A stretch of DNA of 13,713 nucleotides from Eubacterium sp. (GTDB lineage Bacteria > Bacillota > Clostridia > Oscillospirales > Acutalibacteraceae): positions 1 to 13,713 of the forward strand of contig JAIDJS010000080.1 in NCBI GenBank assembly GCA_029052085.1. Direction: 5' to 3'. The notes beneath the pieces were generated by a model. It had not been told where the DNA came from. It did not search any database and worked only from the letters and a program-made list of their open reading frames with translations. The position numbers and the translations under genes are program-made. Positions 7,086 to 13,713 of this stretch are shown piece by piece. How positions within the stretch are numbered: position 1 is the first letter of the stretch; each line of letters opens with the position of its first letter.

Positions 7086-8018
7086 TTAATGTTTGAATAT
7101 TTTATCAAAAAAGCTTTTTTTAGGTGGTATCTGTTCATATCTATCCAAATCATTTTGCAGTTCAACACAAGACTGATAACGATTAGCAGGATCAAGTTGA
7201 GTGCATTTTTCGACGATATACTCTAAGCCCTTTGGTAAGCTCGGATTAACTTGACAAATAGGTTTAACTGAAAATCCAAACTCTTTAGGGTCAAGCCCTG
7301 TTAAAAGATGATACATTGTCATACCAAGACCGTAAATATCGGTTCTTGCATCAGACTGACCCCGTCTGCCGTACTGTTCAGGTGCAGCATAACCTTTTGT
7401 CCCCAAATAGCAAGTATCTTCCAATTGGTTTTGTTTATATGTTCGTATTAATCCAAAATCTACAATTTTAATACTACCATTGGGCTGTAGTATAACATTA
7501 GATGGTTTCATATCACGGTAGATGTGAGGCGGATTTAAATTGTGCAAATAACTTAATACATCGCAGATTTGTTTTATCCATTCTACAACCTTTTCTACAG
7601 GCTGCGCACCGTATTCTTTAACAATACTTTCTAATGTTTCGCCCTCAACATAATCCATAACAATTGCTACATAATTTTGCTGTGCAATGATATCAACAAC
7701 ATTTGGTATTGCCGAATGATTAAACGATTTCATCATCTTAACTTCTTGAATTGCTGAATTAAAAATCGGATTAGACTGAGTGTTATTTTTATCCTTAACA
7801 GCCCACATTTTATTCAGTCTTATATCTCTCACTAAATAAATCGTTGATAATCCGCCTCTGCTGATTTTCTTTAACAACTCATATTTATTGTTAAGTACAG
7901 AACCCTCTTCCAAGTTAGCGTTTGAAGAATATTTATAATCGTTTTCATAATTCTTTTTGCCACATTTTTCACACACATGATATCCGCCATAATAATTTTG
8001 GTCATAATCATATGTCAA
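7086..8018 (-). CDS. Ser/Thr protein kinase (Hanks type) with N-terminal CxxC knuckle, soluble
   Basis: 310 residues. A short N-terminus rich in Tyr and Asn carries CEKC (16-19), half of a zinc-ribbon-like knuckle. The kinase domain (about 46-295) is complete: glycine-rich loop SRGGLSTIYLV (53-63), AVK with Lys75, Glu92, catalytic loop IYRDMKPSNV (166-175, Asp169), DFG (187-189) and GTKGYAAPEQ (206-215). The usual HRD His is Tyr, common in this Firmicute subgroup. There is no membrane segment or PASTA repeat, unlike PrkC/StkP. The start is TTG at 8018, overlapping the TGA of the upstream gene within TTGA; no good ribosome binding site is seen, so translation probably depends on coupling. Substrates are unknown; neighbours suggest a link to ADP-ribose handling or to the T7SS-like operon. 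No clear terminator follows. Confidence 0.9.
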   Translation of the reverse strand: MTYDYDQNYYGGYHVCEKCGKKNYENDYKYSSNANLEEGSVLNNKYELLKKISRGGLSTIYLVRDIRLNKMWAVKDKNNTQSNPIFNSAIQEVKMMKSFNHSAIPNVVDIIAQQNYVAIVMDYVEGETLESIVKEYGAQPVEKVVEWIKQICDVLSYLHNLNPPHIYRDMKPSNVILQPNGSIKIVDFGLIRTYKQNQLEDTCYLGTKGYAAPEQYGRRGQSDARTDIYGLGMTMYHLLTGLDPKEFGFSVKPICQVNPSLPKGLEYIVEKCTQLDPANRYQSCVELQNDLDRYEQIPPKKSFFDKIFKH

Positions 8019-9682
8019 AAACTAAATTGATGATGTTCGTTATCACAGTCCAAAAACCGATTTACTTCTTCTCCTTCAATTTCTCTTATCATCAAAGTTG
8101 CCAGAGTATTCATTCCGTCTGCATTCGGGTGTGAACCATCAATTGAATCATATGGAATATGATAACTGTACAAATCAATAATTTTACAATTATTAATATC
8201 TGCTGTATCCTTAATGATTTGATTATATTCCTCAATATGTGTTCCACCATATTTGTATGGAAAGTTAAAAGACGGATTTGACGACATAAACGTAGTATTC
8301 AGCGTACAGCACCAAATTTCAGCATTAGGATAGTTTTTCTCAATTTTCGATAACAACTGTGAATAAGCAAAATCGAATGAGATACAATGAAAATCATCAC
8401 CCAAAATATTATCAACGCAGAATTTATCCGCACCAAATGCCCAATCGTTTGTGCCAAGATAAACCATAACAACATCAGGTTTTACATTATTGATATGAAG
8501 TTTACCTGTTCTTTCGTCCGAGCAACCTGACGGGAATAGATTTTCATTATCTGGAAGTCTTGTTATGCGACTTCCAGACCATGAATTATTTACAAGCAGC
8601 TCACCGCCAAAGAAATCAATAACCTTACCCCACCAAGTATCTTGCATTTCTTTAACGCCTGATTTTTCACAATTTTCATCAGCATAAAATACTTTATAGT
8701 CTTTTGGATTGTATCCTGCGAGCGTACTTATAGAATCGCCTAAAATTGAAAATTGCTTACCATAATATTTATTTTTCCATTTCCAAGCGTCATAATCAAA
8801 TAAAAATTGCGAATCTTCCTTGCACTTTTTATTTAACGATTCAATTAACGGCAAAAGAGGAGTTTCTAACAAAGCAGTATGATATTCCCCAAAAAACTCA
8901 TCATCAAAACGATAAAAATTATTGCCTTTTGGTATTGCGAACACAATTTTTTTGAAATAATTGCCATAGTTATTTTCTTCAATCATTTCGTGAAATGCCT
9001 TTGCAACAACCTCCGTCGGATTTTTAAACGCTCCACAACCGAAAGCACCGAGTATTATAACCTCAACATCATTATCAATCGCTGCTTCAAAAATGTTTTT
9101 AATTCTGTCTTTGAAAAGTTCCTTTAATGCTGTTTTATTTGTATATTTACGCTTAGCAATATACGGTGCTGCACAAGTGATTATATCAACATTAAACCAT
9201 TCGTTTTTCGGCATAATCTGAGGAACATCACTGTCATTCTTAAAAATAGTAACACCCTTTGTATAAATCAGCCTATCCGAAAAGAAATAGTGTCCCATAT
9301 TCTTATGGTACAGGTAATAATCTTTGAAAACATTTGGATTACTTATACAAGAATACAAATTACTGCTTCGACACAAACATTCCTCTTGAGCCATTGCACC
9401 ATTATGTACACCACCGCCCGGATTATGCGGATTGGCAAAATTCAGCACAGCGGTTTTGCCATACTGTAAATACTTTTTTGCGGCATTAAAGCTTGTATTT
9501 GATTCAACGCTAAGATAATTAAATATATCTTTATGGACTTGTTTTACATTTTTCTTTCTGGCAACAACGTTTTCTTTGTAGACCTTATTTTATTTTATCG
9601 CTTTTTCTGTTTCAGATTTTAATATATGTTCTGATATATTAACCGAATCATAAAAGCATTCAATTAATTCATTATTATTCAT
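8015..9682 (-). pseudogene. PARG-type macrodomain fused to SGNH/GDSL hydrolase, with in-frame TAA at codon 31
   Basis: From the ATG at 9682 (AAGGA site at 9689-9693) the frame reads 30 codons, meets TAA at 9590-9592, then continues unbroken to 8015 (555 residues if read through). Residues to about 265 match the microbial PARG family (TIGR02452/DUF2263): VLNFANPHNPGGGVHNG then AQEE gives the GGG-x7-QEE signature of poly(ADP-ribose) glycohydrolases (GGG 89-91, QEE 99-101), followed by AAPY and LGAFGCGAFKNP. The second domain, about 310-540, is an SGNH hydrolase: GDSIS (315-319), GTND (410-413) and DGSHP (515-519), so the Ser, Asn, Asp and His blocks are all present. The only internal restart is a GTG at 9448 with no ribosome binding site, which would drop 78 residues yet keep both active sites. 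The stop may be decay or a sequence error. Confidence 0.85.
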
Positions 9683-9743
9683 ATTTTATCCTTAAAATAA
9701 TTATACAATTGTTATTCGTATTGATTTTATAAACAAACAAAAA

Positions 9744-9772
9744 TATCCCGATAGCATATCACTATCGGGATA
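9744..9772 (-). terminator. Rho-independent terminator of the WXG100 operon
   Basis: TATCCCGATAG (9744-9754) pairs perfectly with CTATCGGGATA (9762-9772) over a 7-base loop. On the minus strand it is followed by TTTTTGTTTGTTT, just after the WXG100 stop codon. The 62 bases between it and the ATG at 9682 must hold the promoter of the PARG-SGNH gene; only a TATAAT at 9700-9705 is recognisable, without a matching -35. Confidence 0.9.
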
Positions 9773-9777
9773 AAAAA

Positions 9778-10074
9778 TTAGCCCTCTGACTTAAAGCCAC
9801 TTTGAAGTTCCTCGTCAACTGTGCTAAATGCTTCAGCAGCACCCGTGGTAGCTTGTCCAAGAGCATCGACAAGTCCTGGGAACTGGTCTAAGCTTTCCTT
9901 CATTGTAGTATACATATCAAAATATGCATCTTGAGCAAGACCGTCCCAGCCCTCAATGATTTCATTGATCTTTGTATCAACACTTGATAAAATATCAGTG
10001 AGGTCACCAGCATAACCAATTAAATCTTGACCTTGACCGCTAAGTGTCTCAGGCGTAACTCTAATACTAGCCAT
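9778..10074 (-). CDS. WXG100 family protein (EsxA-like)
   Basis: 98 residues, the standard size of the family, with the turn motif WDG at 43-45 (EGWDGLAQDAYFDMY) between two predicted helices. The N-terminus (MASIRVTPETL) is typical of Firmicute WXG100 proteins. These helical hairpins form dimers and are secreted by type VII (ESX/Ess) systems, often as partners or chaperones of larger effectors. The C-terminus lacks an obvious YxxxD/E signal, as is usual for some Firmicute members. Strong AAGGAG site 8-14 bases upstream of the ATG at 10074. It is the last gene of the operon and may also have its own promoter, which would suit the high expression of EsxA-type proteins. Confidence 0.92.
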   Translation of the reverse strand: MASIRVTPETLSGQGQDLIGYAGDLTDILSSVDTKINEIIEGWDGLAQDAYFDMYTTMKESLDQFPGLVDALGQATTGAAEAFSTVDEELQSGFKSEG

Positions 10075-10095
10075 TTATATCTCTCCTTTCATAAA

Positions 10096-10121
10096 ATTAT
10101 AGCACATAGATAAAACTATGT
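10096..10121 (-). promoter_or_regulatory. Possible extended -10 promoter and small hairpin before the WXG100 gene
   Basis: On the minus strand TATAAT (10096-10101) is preceded by TGC, the extended -10 arrangement. The start would fall near 10089, giving a leader of about 15 bases. Immediately upstream ACATAG (10104-10109) and CTATGT (10116-10121) form a 6-base hairpin with no T-run. It may slow readthrough from the upstream gene or be a binding site. Confidence 0.4.
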
Positions 10122-10126
10122 ATCTA

Positions 10127-10447
10127 TTATACTTTTGTTTTTTCAATATGATTAGAAACCAACTGTTCATACTGATTGCAAGAAGTATCAATTATTGTTT
10201 TTAAGGTATCGAGCAAATTTGCATATTTTTCAATATTTTCTTTCCAATTAGTTTCAGTCATTTTGTGAAATGCCGAACCTGCTGGAGTTGTCCAGCCTTC
10301 GCTTGCAAGAATTGCTAAAGTAGTATCTAAGCTTTCTGCCATTTCGCGCAAGGTATCTGCAATATCTGCGTACTTTGCGCCATAATTTCTCATTACTGTT
10401 GTATCAAATGCTAAATCAGTATTTTTTTCGTATTGCAATGCCATCAT
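10127..10447 (-). CDS. WXG100-like small secreted-type protein
   Basis: 106 residues, helical, with GWTTPAGSAFHKM around residues 51-63. The tryptophan followed by a spaced glycine sits in the middle, as in WXG100 proteins, though the motif is W-x4-G instead of W-x-G. It is therefore a divergent member, probably a partner of the canonical WXG100 protein encoded next. The ATG at 10447 shares one base with the TAA of the TPR gene, so translation is likely coupled; a second ATG follows at once. T7SS loci often encode such unequal pairs. No signal peptide or membrane segment. Confidence 0.78.
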   Translation of the reverse strand: MMALQYEKNTDLAFDTTVMRNYGAKYADIADTLREMAESLDTTLAILASEGWTTPAGSAFHKMTETNWKENIEKYANLLDTLKTIIDTSCNQYEQLVSNHIEKTKV

Positions 10448-11769
10448 TATTCACCAGTTTTTCCATAATAATTTTTTAATTCAGGTTTAATAGAATATGC
10501 CTTTTCAAACTGTTCGTTAGCCAAAATATTATTTCCTTGCAATTTATATATTTCAGCTCTTACAGTATATATTTCTGCAATATCATCCGTTAATTCATTC
10601 ATAAAATCAAGAATATCTAACGCCTTATCGTATTCTTCCATATCTTTTAAGCACATTGCTCTATATAAATAAATATCTAAAGCTTCTGGTTTTTTTAGAG
10701 TTGCTAATCTATAAATAGAATTTGCTTCCTTATAATATTTTCCTGCAGTTTCATTATTTAATTGTTTAGAGCAAAACGCTCTGTAATATAGAGCAGCATA
10801 ATAATACAAATCTTCCGCATCATTGTCACATAATTGAACTGCCATATTTAATGCTTCATCAAATTTTGGATATGTAAGATACATATTCATGAGCATAAAT
10901 CTTGCTTCTGAGTCGAAATAATCATTATTCTCAAGTTCAATACACTCTAAACAACACTCAATAGCACGTTCAATATTATTAACGTCAGCAGCAATTTGTG
11001 CTTCGAGCATAACAAAAGATCTCTTTGAGTTTTCAAAATACTTCATTTTTTTAGCATTTTGAATAAGATTTAAAGCCTTTTCATAATCACCCTTAACTGT
11101 AATTGAGCGAACATAATCAAATAACAAATCCACATCTTCAGGAAACTTCTCTGATGCTGCTTTTGAGAAAGCTAATGCTTCATCGATAGCTCCTCTATTA
11201 ATTAACAACTTCGACTTAATATGATATCCGTCAAACAATTCTGGTGAATTTGCAATTAATTGTTCTGCGTTTTCTTCTGCAACATCAAGCATATCCAAAC
11301 GAATCAATGTTGTTATTTTTTTTACTAAAAAATCAGGTCTTGATGGATTTTTTTGAGTAGCCTTCGTAAAATATCTCAAAGCCATTTGGTCATCGTTAAG
11401 ATGTTCATAAGCCATTCCCATGAAAAACAGCATGTCCTCATTATCAAAACCTGCAGACAAAGCTAAATTATAGTATTCTAAACCATCATGAACTTCGTCA
11501 AGCATAAAGCAAGCATTTCCATATAAGAAATACAATTCACCTTTTTTTTCAATAAGTAATGCTTTTTTATACATATTTTTAGCATTCTCATATAATTGAA
11601 GAGCCATATAATAATCGCCATAATTTTTATATGAATCCATAAGCATTGGATCAAGATCAATTGCTTTTTCTATTTTTTCTTTTGCAGCTTCTAAACTATT
11701 TGCTTTAATGAGCATAACAGCCTGCTGATTTAAATCTTGTGCTTCTAATCTAATTTCATTATTTGACAT
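10447..11769 (-). CDS. Tetratricopeptide repeat (TPR) protein
   Basis: 440 residues made almost wholly of TPR-like helical pairs. Clear examples are AIDLDPMLMDSYKNYGDYY (about 32-50), GELYFLYGNACFMLDEVHDG (75-94), MLFFMGMAYEHLNDDQMALR (113-132), ALDIYLYRAMCLKDMEEYDK (near 363-382) and AEIYTVRAEIYKLQGNNILA (near 394-413). There is no signal peptide or membrane segment, so it acts in the cytoplasm as a scaffold or chaperone. The ATG at 11769 has GAGGGAG before it and lies 2 bases after the upstream stop, so it is in the same operon as the membrane protein and the WXG100-like gene. TPR proteins in such loci may hold effectors or the kinase; that is inference. It is low in GC like the rest of this operon. 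Confidence 0.88.
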   Translation of the reverse strand: MSNNEIRLEAQDLNQQAVMLIKANSLEAAKEKIEKAIDLDPMLMDSYKNYGDYYMALQLYENAKNMYKKALLIEKKGELYFLYGNACFMLDEVHDGLEYYNLALSAGFDNEDMLFFMGMAYEHLNDDQMALRYFTKATQKNPSRPDFLVKKITTLIRLDMLDVAEENAEQLIANSPELFDGYHIKSKLLINRGAIDEALAFSKAASEKFPEDVDLLFDYVRSITVKGDYEKALNLIQNAKKMKYFENSKRSFVMLEAQIAADVNNIERAIECCLECIELENNDYFDSEARFMLMNMYLTYPKFDEALNMAVQLCDNDAEDLYYYAALYYRAFCSKQLNNETAGKYYKEANSIYRLATLKKPEALDIYLYRAMCLKDMEEYDKALDILDFMNELTDDIAEIYTVRAEIYKLQGNNILANEQFEKAYSIKPELKNYYGKTGE

Positions 11770-11771
11770 AT

Positions 11772-12344
11772 TTAAGCTCCCTCTTTTACATTAATTGTTA
11801 TATTTGTGTATTTTTCAAGAATATCAAATAGCCCTTTTTTGTCTTGTTCTTCAATATAAAACCATATAAGGGAATCAACTGTTTTGTGGTATGAAGGTTT
11901 TTCTTCCAATTGATTATTTTTATAGTTGTAGTATATTCCTTCATATTTTGCATCAATATTAAATCTTTTTGTATTTGTACGATATTCAATGTTTTTGATA
12001 TCCGAATAATAACATTTTTCAAATTCTCTTCTACTTTTTTGGGGGTTATACGATATTTTGTCTCTGTACACAATCATATAATCATCAAAAAACTGAAGTT
12101 CTATATTTGATGGGACTTTTTTGTGACCACCCGTATTACATAACGCCAATCCTATGCAAATTAATAACACTCTATACGTCCAATGCATTTCAGATAATAA
12201 GCTATTTCTAAAAATTAGAGAGAATGCAAAAATAATTGCCAAAATAATTAAATATGCATTTCTAATTTTAGTTCGTAACACCCATTTTTCACTTTTAGGG
12301 AAATTAATTAATTCATTAAACTTATATACTTTATTAGGCTCCAT
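11772..12344 (-). CDS. Two-TM membrane protein, YcxB/PH-like
   Basis: 190 residues. Two hydrophobic helices lie at about 30-45 (YLIILAIIFAFSLIF) and 58-70 (RVLLICIGLALC). A soluble beta-rich part follows, with FFDDYMIVYRDK, YSDIKNIEYRTNTKRFNI and a final helix LFDILEKYT. This is the layout of YcxB-like proteins, whose C-terminal part resembles a bacterial PH domain (family recalled, not searched). It sits between the large LXG-like gene (9 bases away, with a TAGGAG site overlapping that stop) and the TPR gene (2 bases away), so all are one transcript. It could be an immunity or anchoring protein for the upstream large protein, as membrane proteins next to LXG genes often are; this is inference. 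Confidence 0.7.
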   Translation of the reverse strand: MEPNKVYKFNELINFPKSEKWVLRTKIRNAYLIILAIIFAFSLIFRNSLLSEMHWTYRVLLICIGLALCNTGGHKKVPSNIELQFFDDYMIVYRDKISYNPQKSRREFEKCYYSDIKNIEYRTNTKRFNIDAKYEGIYYNYKNNQLEEKPSYHKTVDSLIWFYIEEQDKKGLFDILEKYTNITINVKEGA

Positions 12345-12353
12345 TTTATTCTC

Positions 12354-13713
12354 CTATGCAGCAACATTAACCATAACAGGCGGAATTTTTACTTCAGGAA
12401 TATGAATATCCGGAACAGAAATATTAATATTACTAATTTCTGATAACTTATCAAGAATATTAATATCAAAACTATCACCGCTATTCCACAGATCATTTGT
12501 GATTATTTTATTTGATTTTTTATAAATATCGTAAAAATTATCCATTTTTATCGAATCAAAATTGAACTCCAATTGACCTTCGCCTTTTATAGAGGCATAA
12601 TCTCCCATGTTAATTGATGGCATCACAATATTTTCCATTATTCCTTTAAATGTAACTCCATCCGTTATCAAATCTTTAATTCCGCTAAGCCAATTTTTAG
12701 ATACTTTATACCACTTTCCATCAGCAAATCTATTAAGAAGGTTTTCTTTAAAATCAGAGCCGAAATCCAAAGCTGATTTACCAATTTTTGTCCAATCTCC
12801 TGCTTTAATTGTTTTGAAAATATCACTAAATCCATTTTTGAAAGTGTCTTTTATTTTATTACCGATTAATTTGAACGAATCTTTTTTAAATATATCTTTA
12901 AATTTCAGCTCATTAATGTCAGTTAAATCACCCTTTGCCCATTTATAACCTTTCTTAAACAGATTCTTTATGCCATCACCTAACTGTATTAAAGAACATA
13001 CTATATTTACTACATCAACAACACCAGCCGCAATCTGCCAATCTTTACTATTATATTCGGCTTCGGTTCGAACCATATCTTGGAAGGAATCTTCACGGCT
13101 ATATCTTCTAGCTGTTGCAGGATCAGGATTCTTGCCATCATTTGTCGTATTATAAGCTTTAATCTCGTTATAAATATTAACTCCAGCATTAACCAATGCA
13201 ATAACACCTGCAACAACGCCTGCAATAATTGCTATTAATGCACCGCCTGTACAAATCGCTCCTATAATAGTGAGAACAGCAATGGCAGCTTCTAAAGTTC
13301 CCACTAATACACCTTTAATTAGTTCTTTACCACCTTTATAATTATACCATTCTTTGAGAACATCCTTAATATATTCAACACCAGTAGAGCCCTCAGCGAG
13401 TTTATCGTTAACCCAACGCAAACCCGCTGAAGAATTGCCAATACTTGCTCCAATGTAATAAAAACCATTCTCAATTTTACTATTTCTAATGCCGTTTGCC
13501 TTTTTAAACGAAGCTGTCAATTTTGAAATTTTGGTTCTTACCGCTTTATCAACTGATACGCATTCATCCTTTAAATCCTGGATATCATTTGCATAATTTC
13601 CGTAATTTGTTGATGCATCACGTAAATTTGAAATTTTACTTCGTAATTGCGATTTGGCATTAGTAATATTACTTGTAGAATTACCACTATAAGAAGTTAG
13701 TTTTCTATAAACC
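12354..13713 (-). CDS. Large T7SS-associated (LXG-like) helical protein, N-terminus outside window
   Basis: 452 residues are visible; the frame is open to the right edge, so the true start lies outside. The visible N-terminal part is a long helical, heptad-like stretch (QLRSKISNLRDAS, NDIQDLKDECVSVDKAV) as in LXG proteins. A glycine-rich hydrophobic segment follows at about residues 135-177 (AAIAVLTIIGAICTGG, IIAGVVAGVIALV), likely membrane-inserting. After that come amphipathic Lys/Phe-rich segments with repeated D-I-F-K and T-I-K type motifs, and a tail of short strands, VPDIHIPEVKIPPV. I recognise no known toxin domain at the C-terminus. It could be a T7SS effector, or a structural or translocation protein. 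TTG at 13520 is not the start because the frame continues upstream as convincing protein. Confidence 0.72.
   Translation of the reverse strand, partial: VYRKLTSYSGNSTSNITNAKSQLRSKISNLRDASTNYGNYANDIQDLKDECVSVDKAVRTKISKLTASFKKANGIRNSKIENGFYYIGASIGNSSAGLRWVNDKLAEGSTGVEYIKDVLKEWYNYKGGKELIKGVLVGTLEAAIAVLTIIGAICTGGALIAIIAGVVAGVIALVNAGVNIYNEIKAYNTTNDGKNPDPATARRYSREDSFQDMVRTEAEYNSKDWQIAAGVVDVVNIVCSLIQLGDGIKNLFKKGYKWAKGDLTDINELKFKDIFKKDSFKLIGNKIKDTFKNGFSDIFKTIKAGDWTKIGKSALDFGSDFKENLLNRFADGKWYKVSKNWLSGIKDLITDGVTFKGIMENIVMPSINMGDYASIKGEGQLEFNFDSIKMDNFYDIYKKSNKIITNDLWNSGDSFDINILDKLSEISNINISVPDIHIPEVKIPPVMVNVAA

Noticed and set aside
1..13713. CRISPR arrays, tRNA or rRNA genes, insertion sequences
   Set aside because: I saw no regularly spaced repeats, cloverleaf-like segments, rRNA-like sequence or transposase motifs.

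Overview
The window is AT-rich with AGGAGG-type ribosome binding sites, sigma-A-like promoters, a Gram-positive type mobilizable element and WXG100 proteins. This points to a low-GC Firmicute, most likely a gut-type Clostridia (Ruminococcus/Eubacterium/Lachnospiraceae-like). I see no rRNA, tRNA or CRISPR array.

Region 1 (about 1-5040) looks like one end of an integrative mobilizable element. A large serine recombinase runs off the left edge. It is followed by a frameshifted zinc-finger protein (DUF6076-like), an intact RepA-like RecA-fold ATPase, a palindromic oriT-like site, a MobC-type relaxosome protein whose expected start codon reads ATA, a MOBP-type relaxase split by an in-frame TGA, and a 57-residue protein of unknown role. 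A strong bidirectional hairpin closes the region. The parts for integration and replication look intact, while the mobilization part looks damaged.

Region 2 (5046-9682, all minus strand) reads like an ADP-ribose and phospho-signalling neighbourhood. It holds a von Willebrand A (vWA) protein with a complete metal site, a macrodomain protein with a conserved-looking C-terminal helical domain, a Ser/Thr kinase with an N-terminal CxxC knuckle, and a fusion of a microbial PARG-type macrodomain (TIGR02452/DUF2263-like) to an SGNH/GDSL hydrolase. The fusion gene and the kinase gene overlap, so they are probably co-translated. The fusion carries an in-frame TAA at codon 31, so as read it cannot be made full length. 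The macrodomain gene has a near-consensus promoter with an inverted repeat placed like an operator.

Region 3 (9744-13713, all minus strand) is a compact operon that runs in from the right edge. It encodes a large helical protein with a glycine-rich hydrophobic segment (LXG-like, N-terminus outside the window), a two-TM protein with a possible PH-like domain, a TPR protein, a WXG100-like protein and a canonical WXG100 protein, and ends in a strong terminator. It looks like the substrate and chaperone half of a type VII secretion locus; no FtsK/EssC-type ATPase is in view.

The most interesting points are the PARG-SGNH fusion in tandem with a zinc-knuckle kinase, the macrodomain gene with its putative operator, the T7SS-like operon, and four probable gene-disrupting lesions, three of which could each come from a C:G to T:A transition. 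Those lesions may be real decay or consensus errors, and reads are needed to decide.
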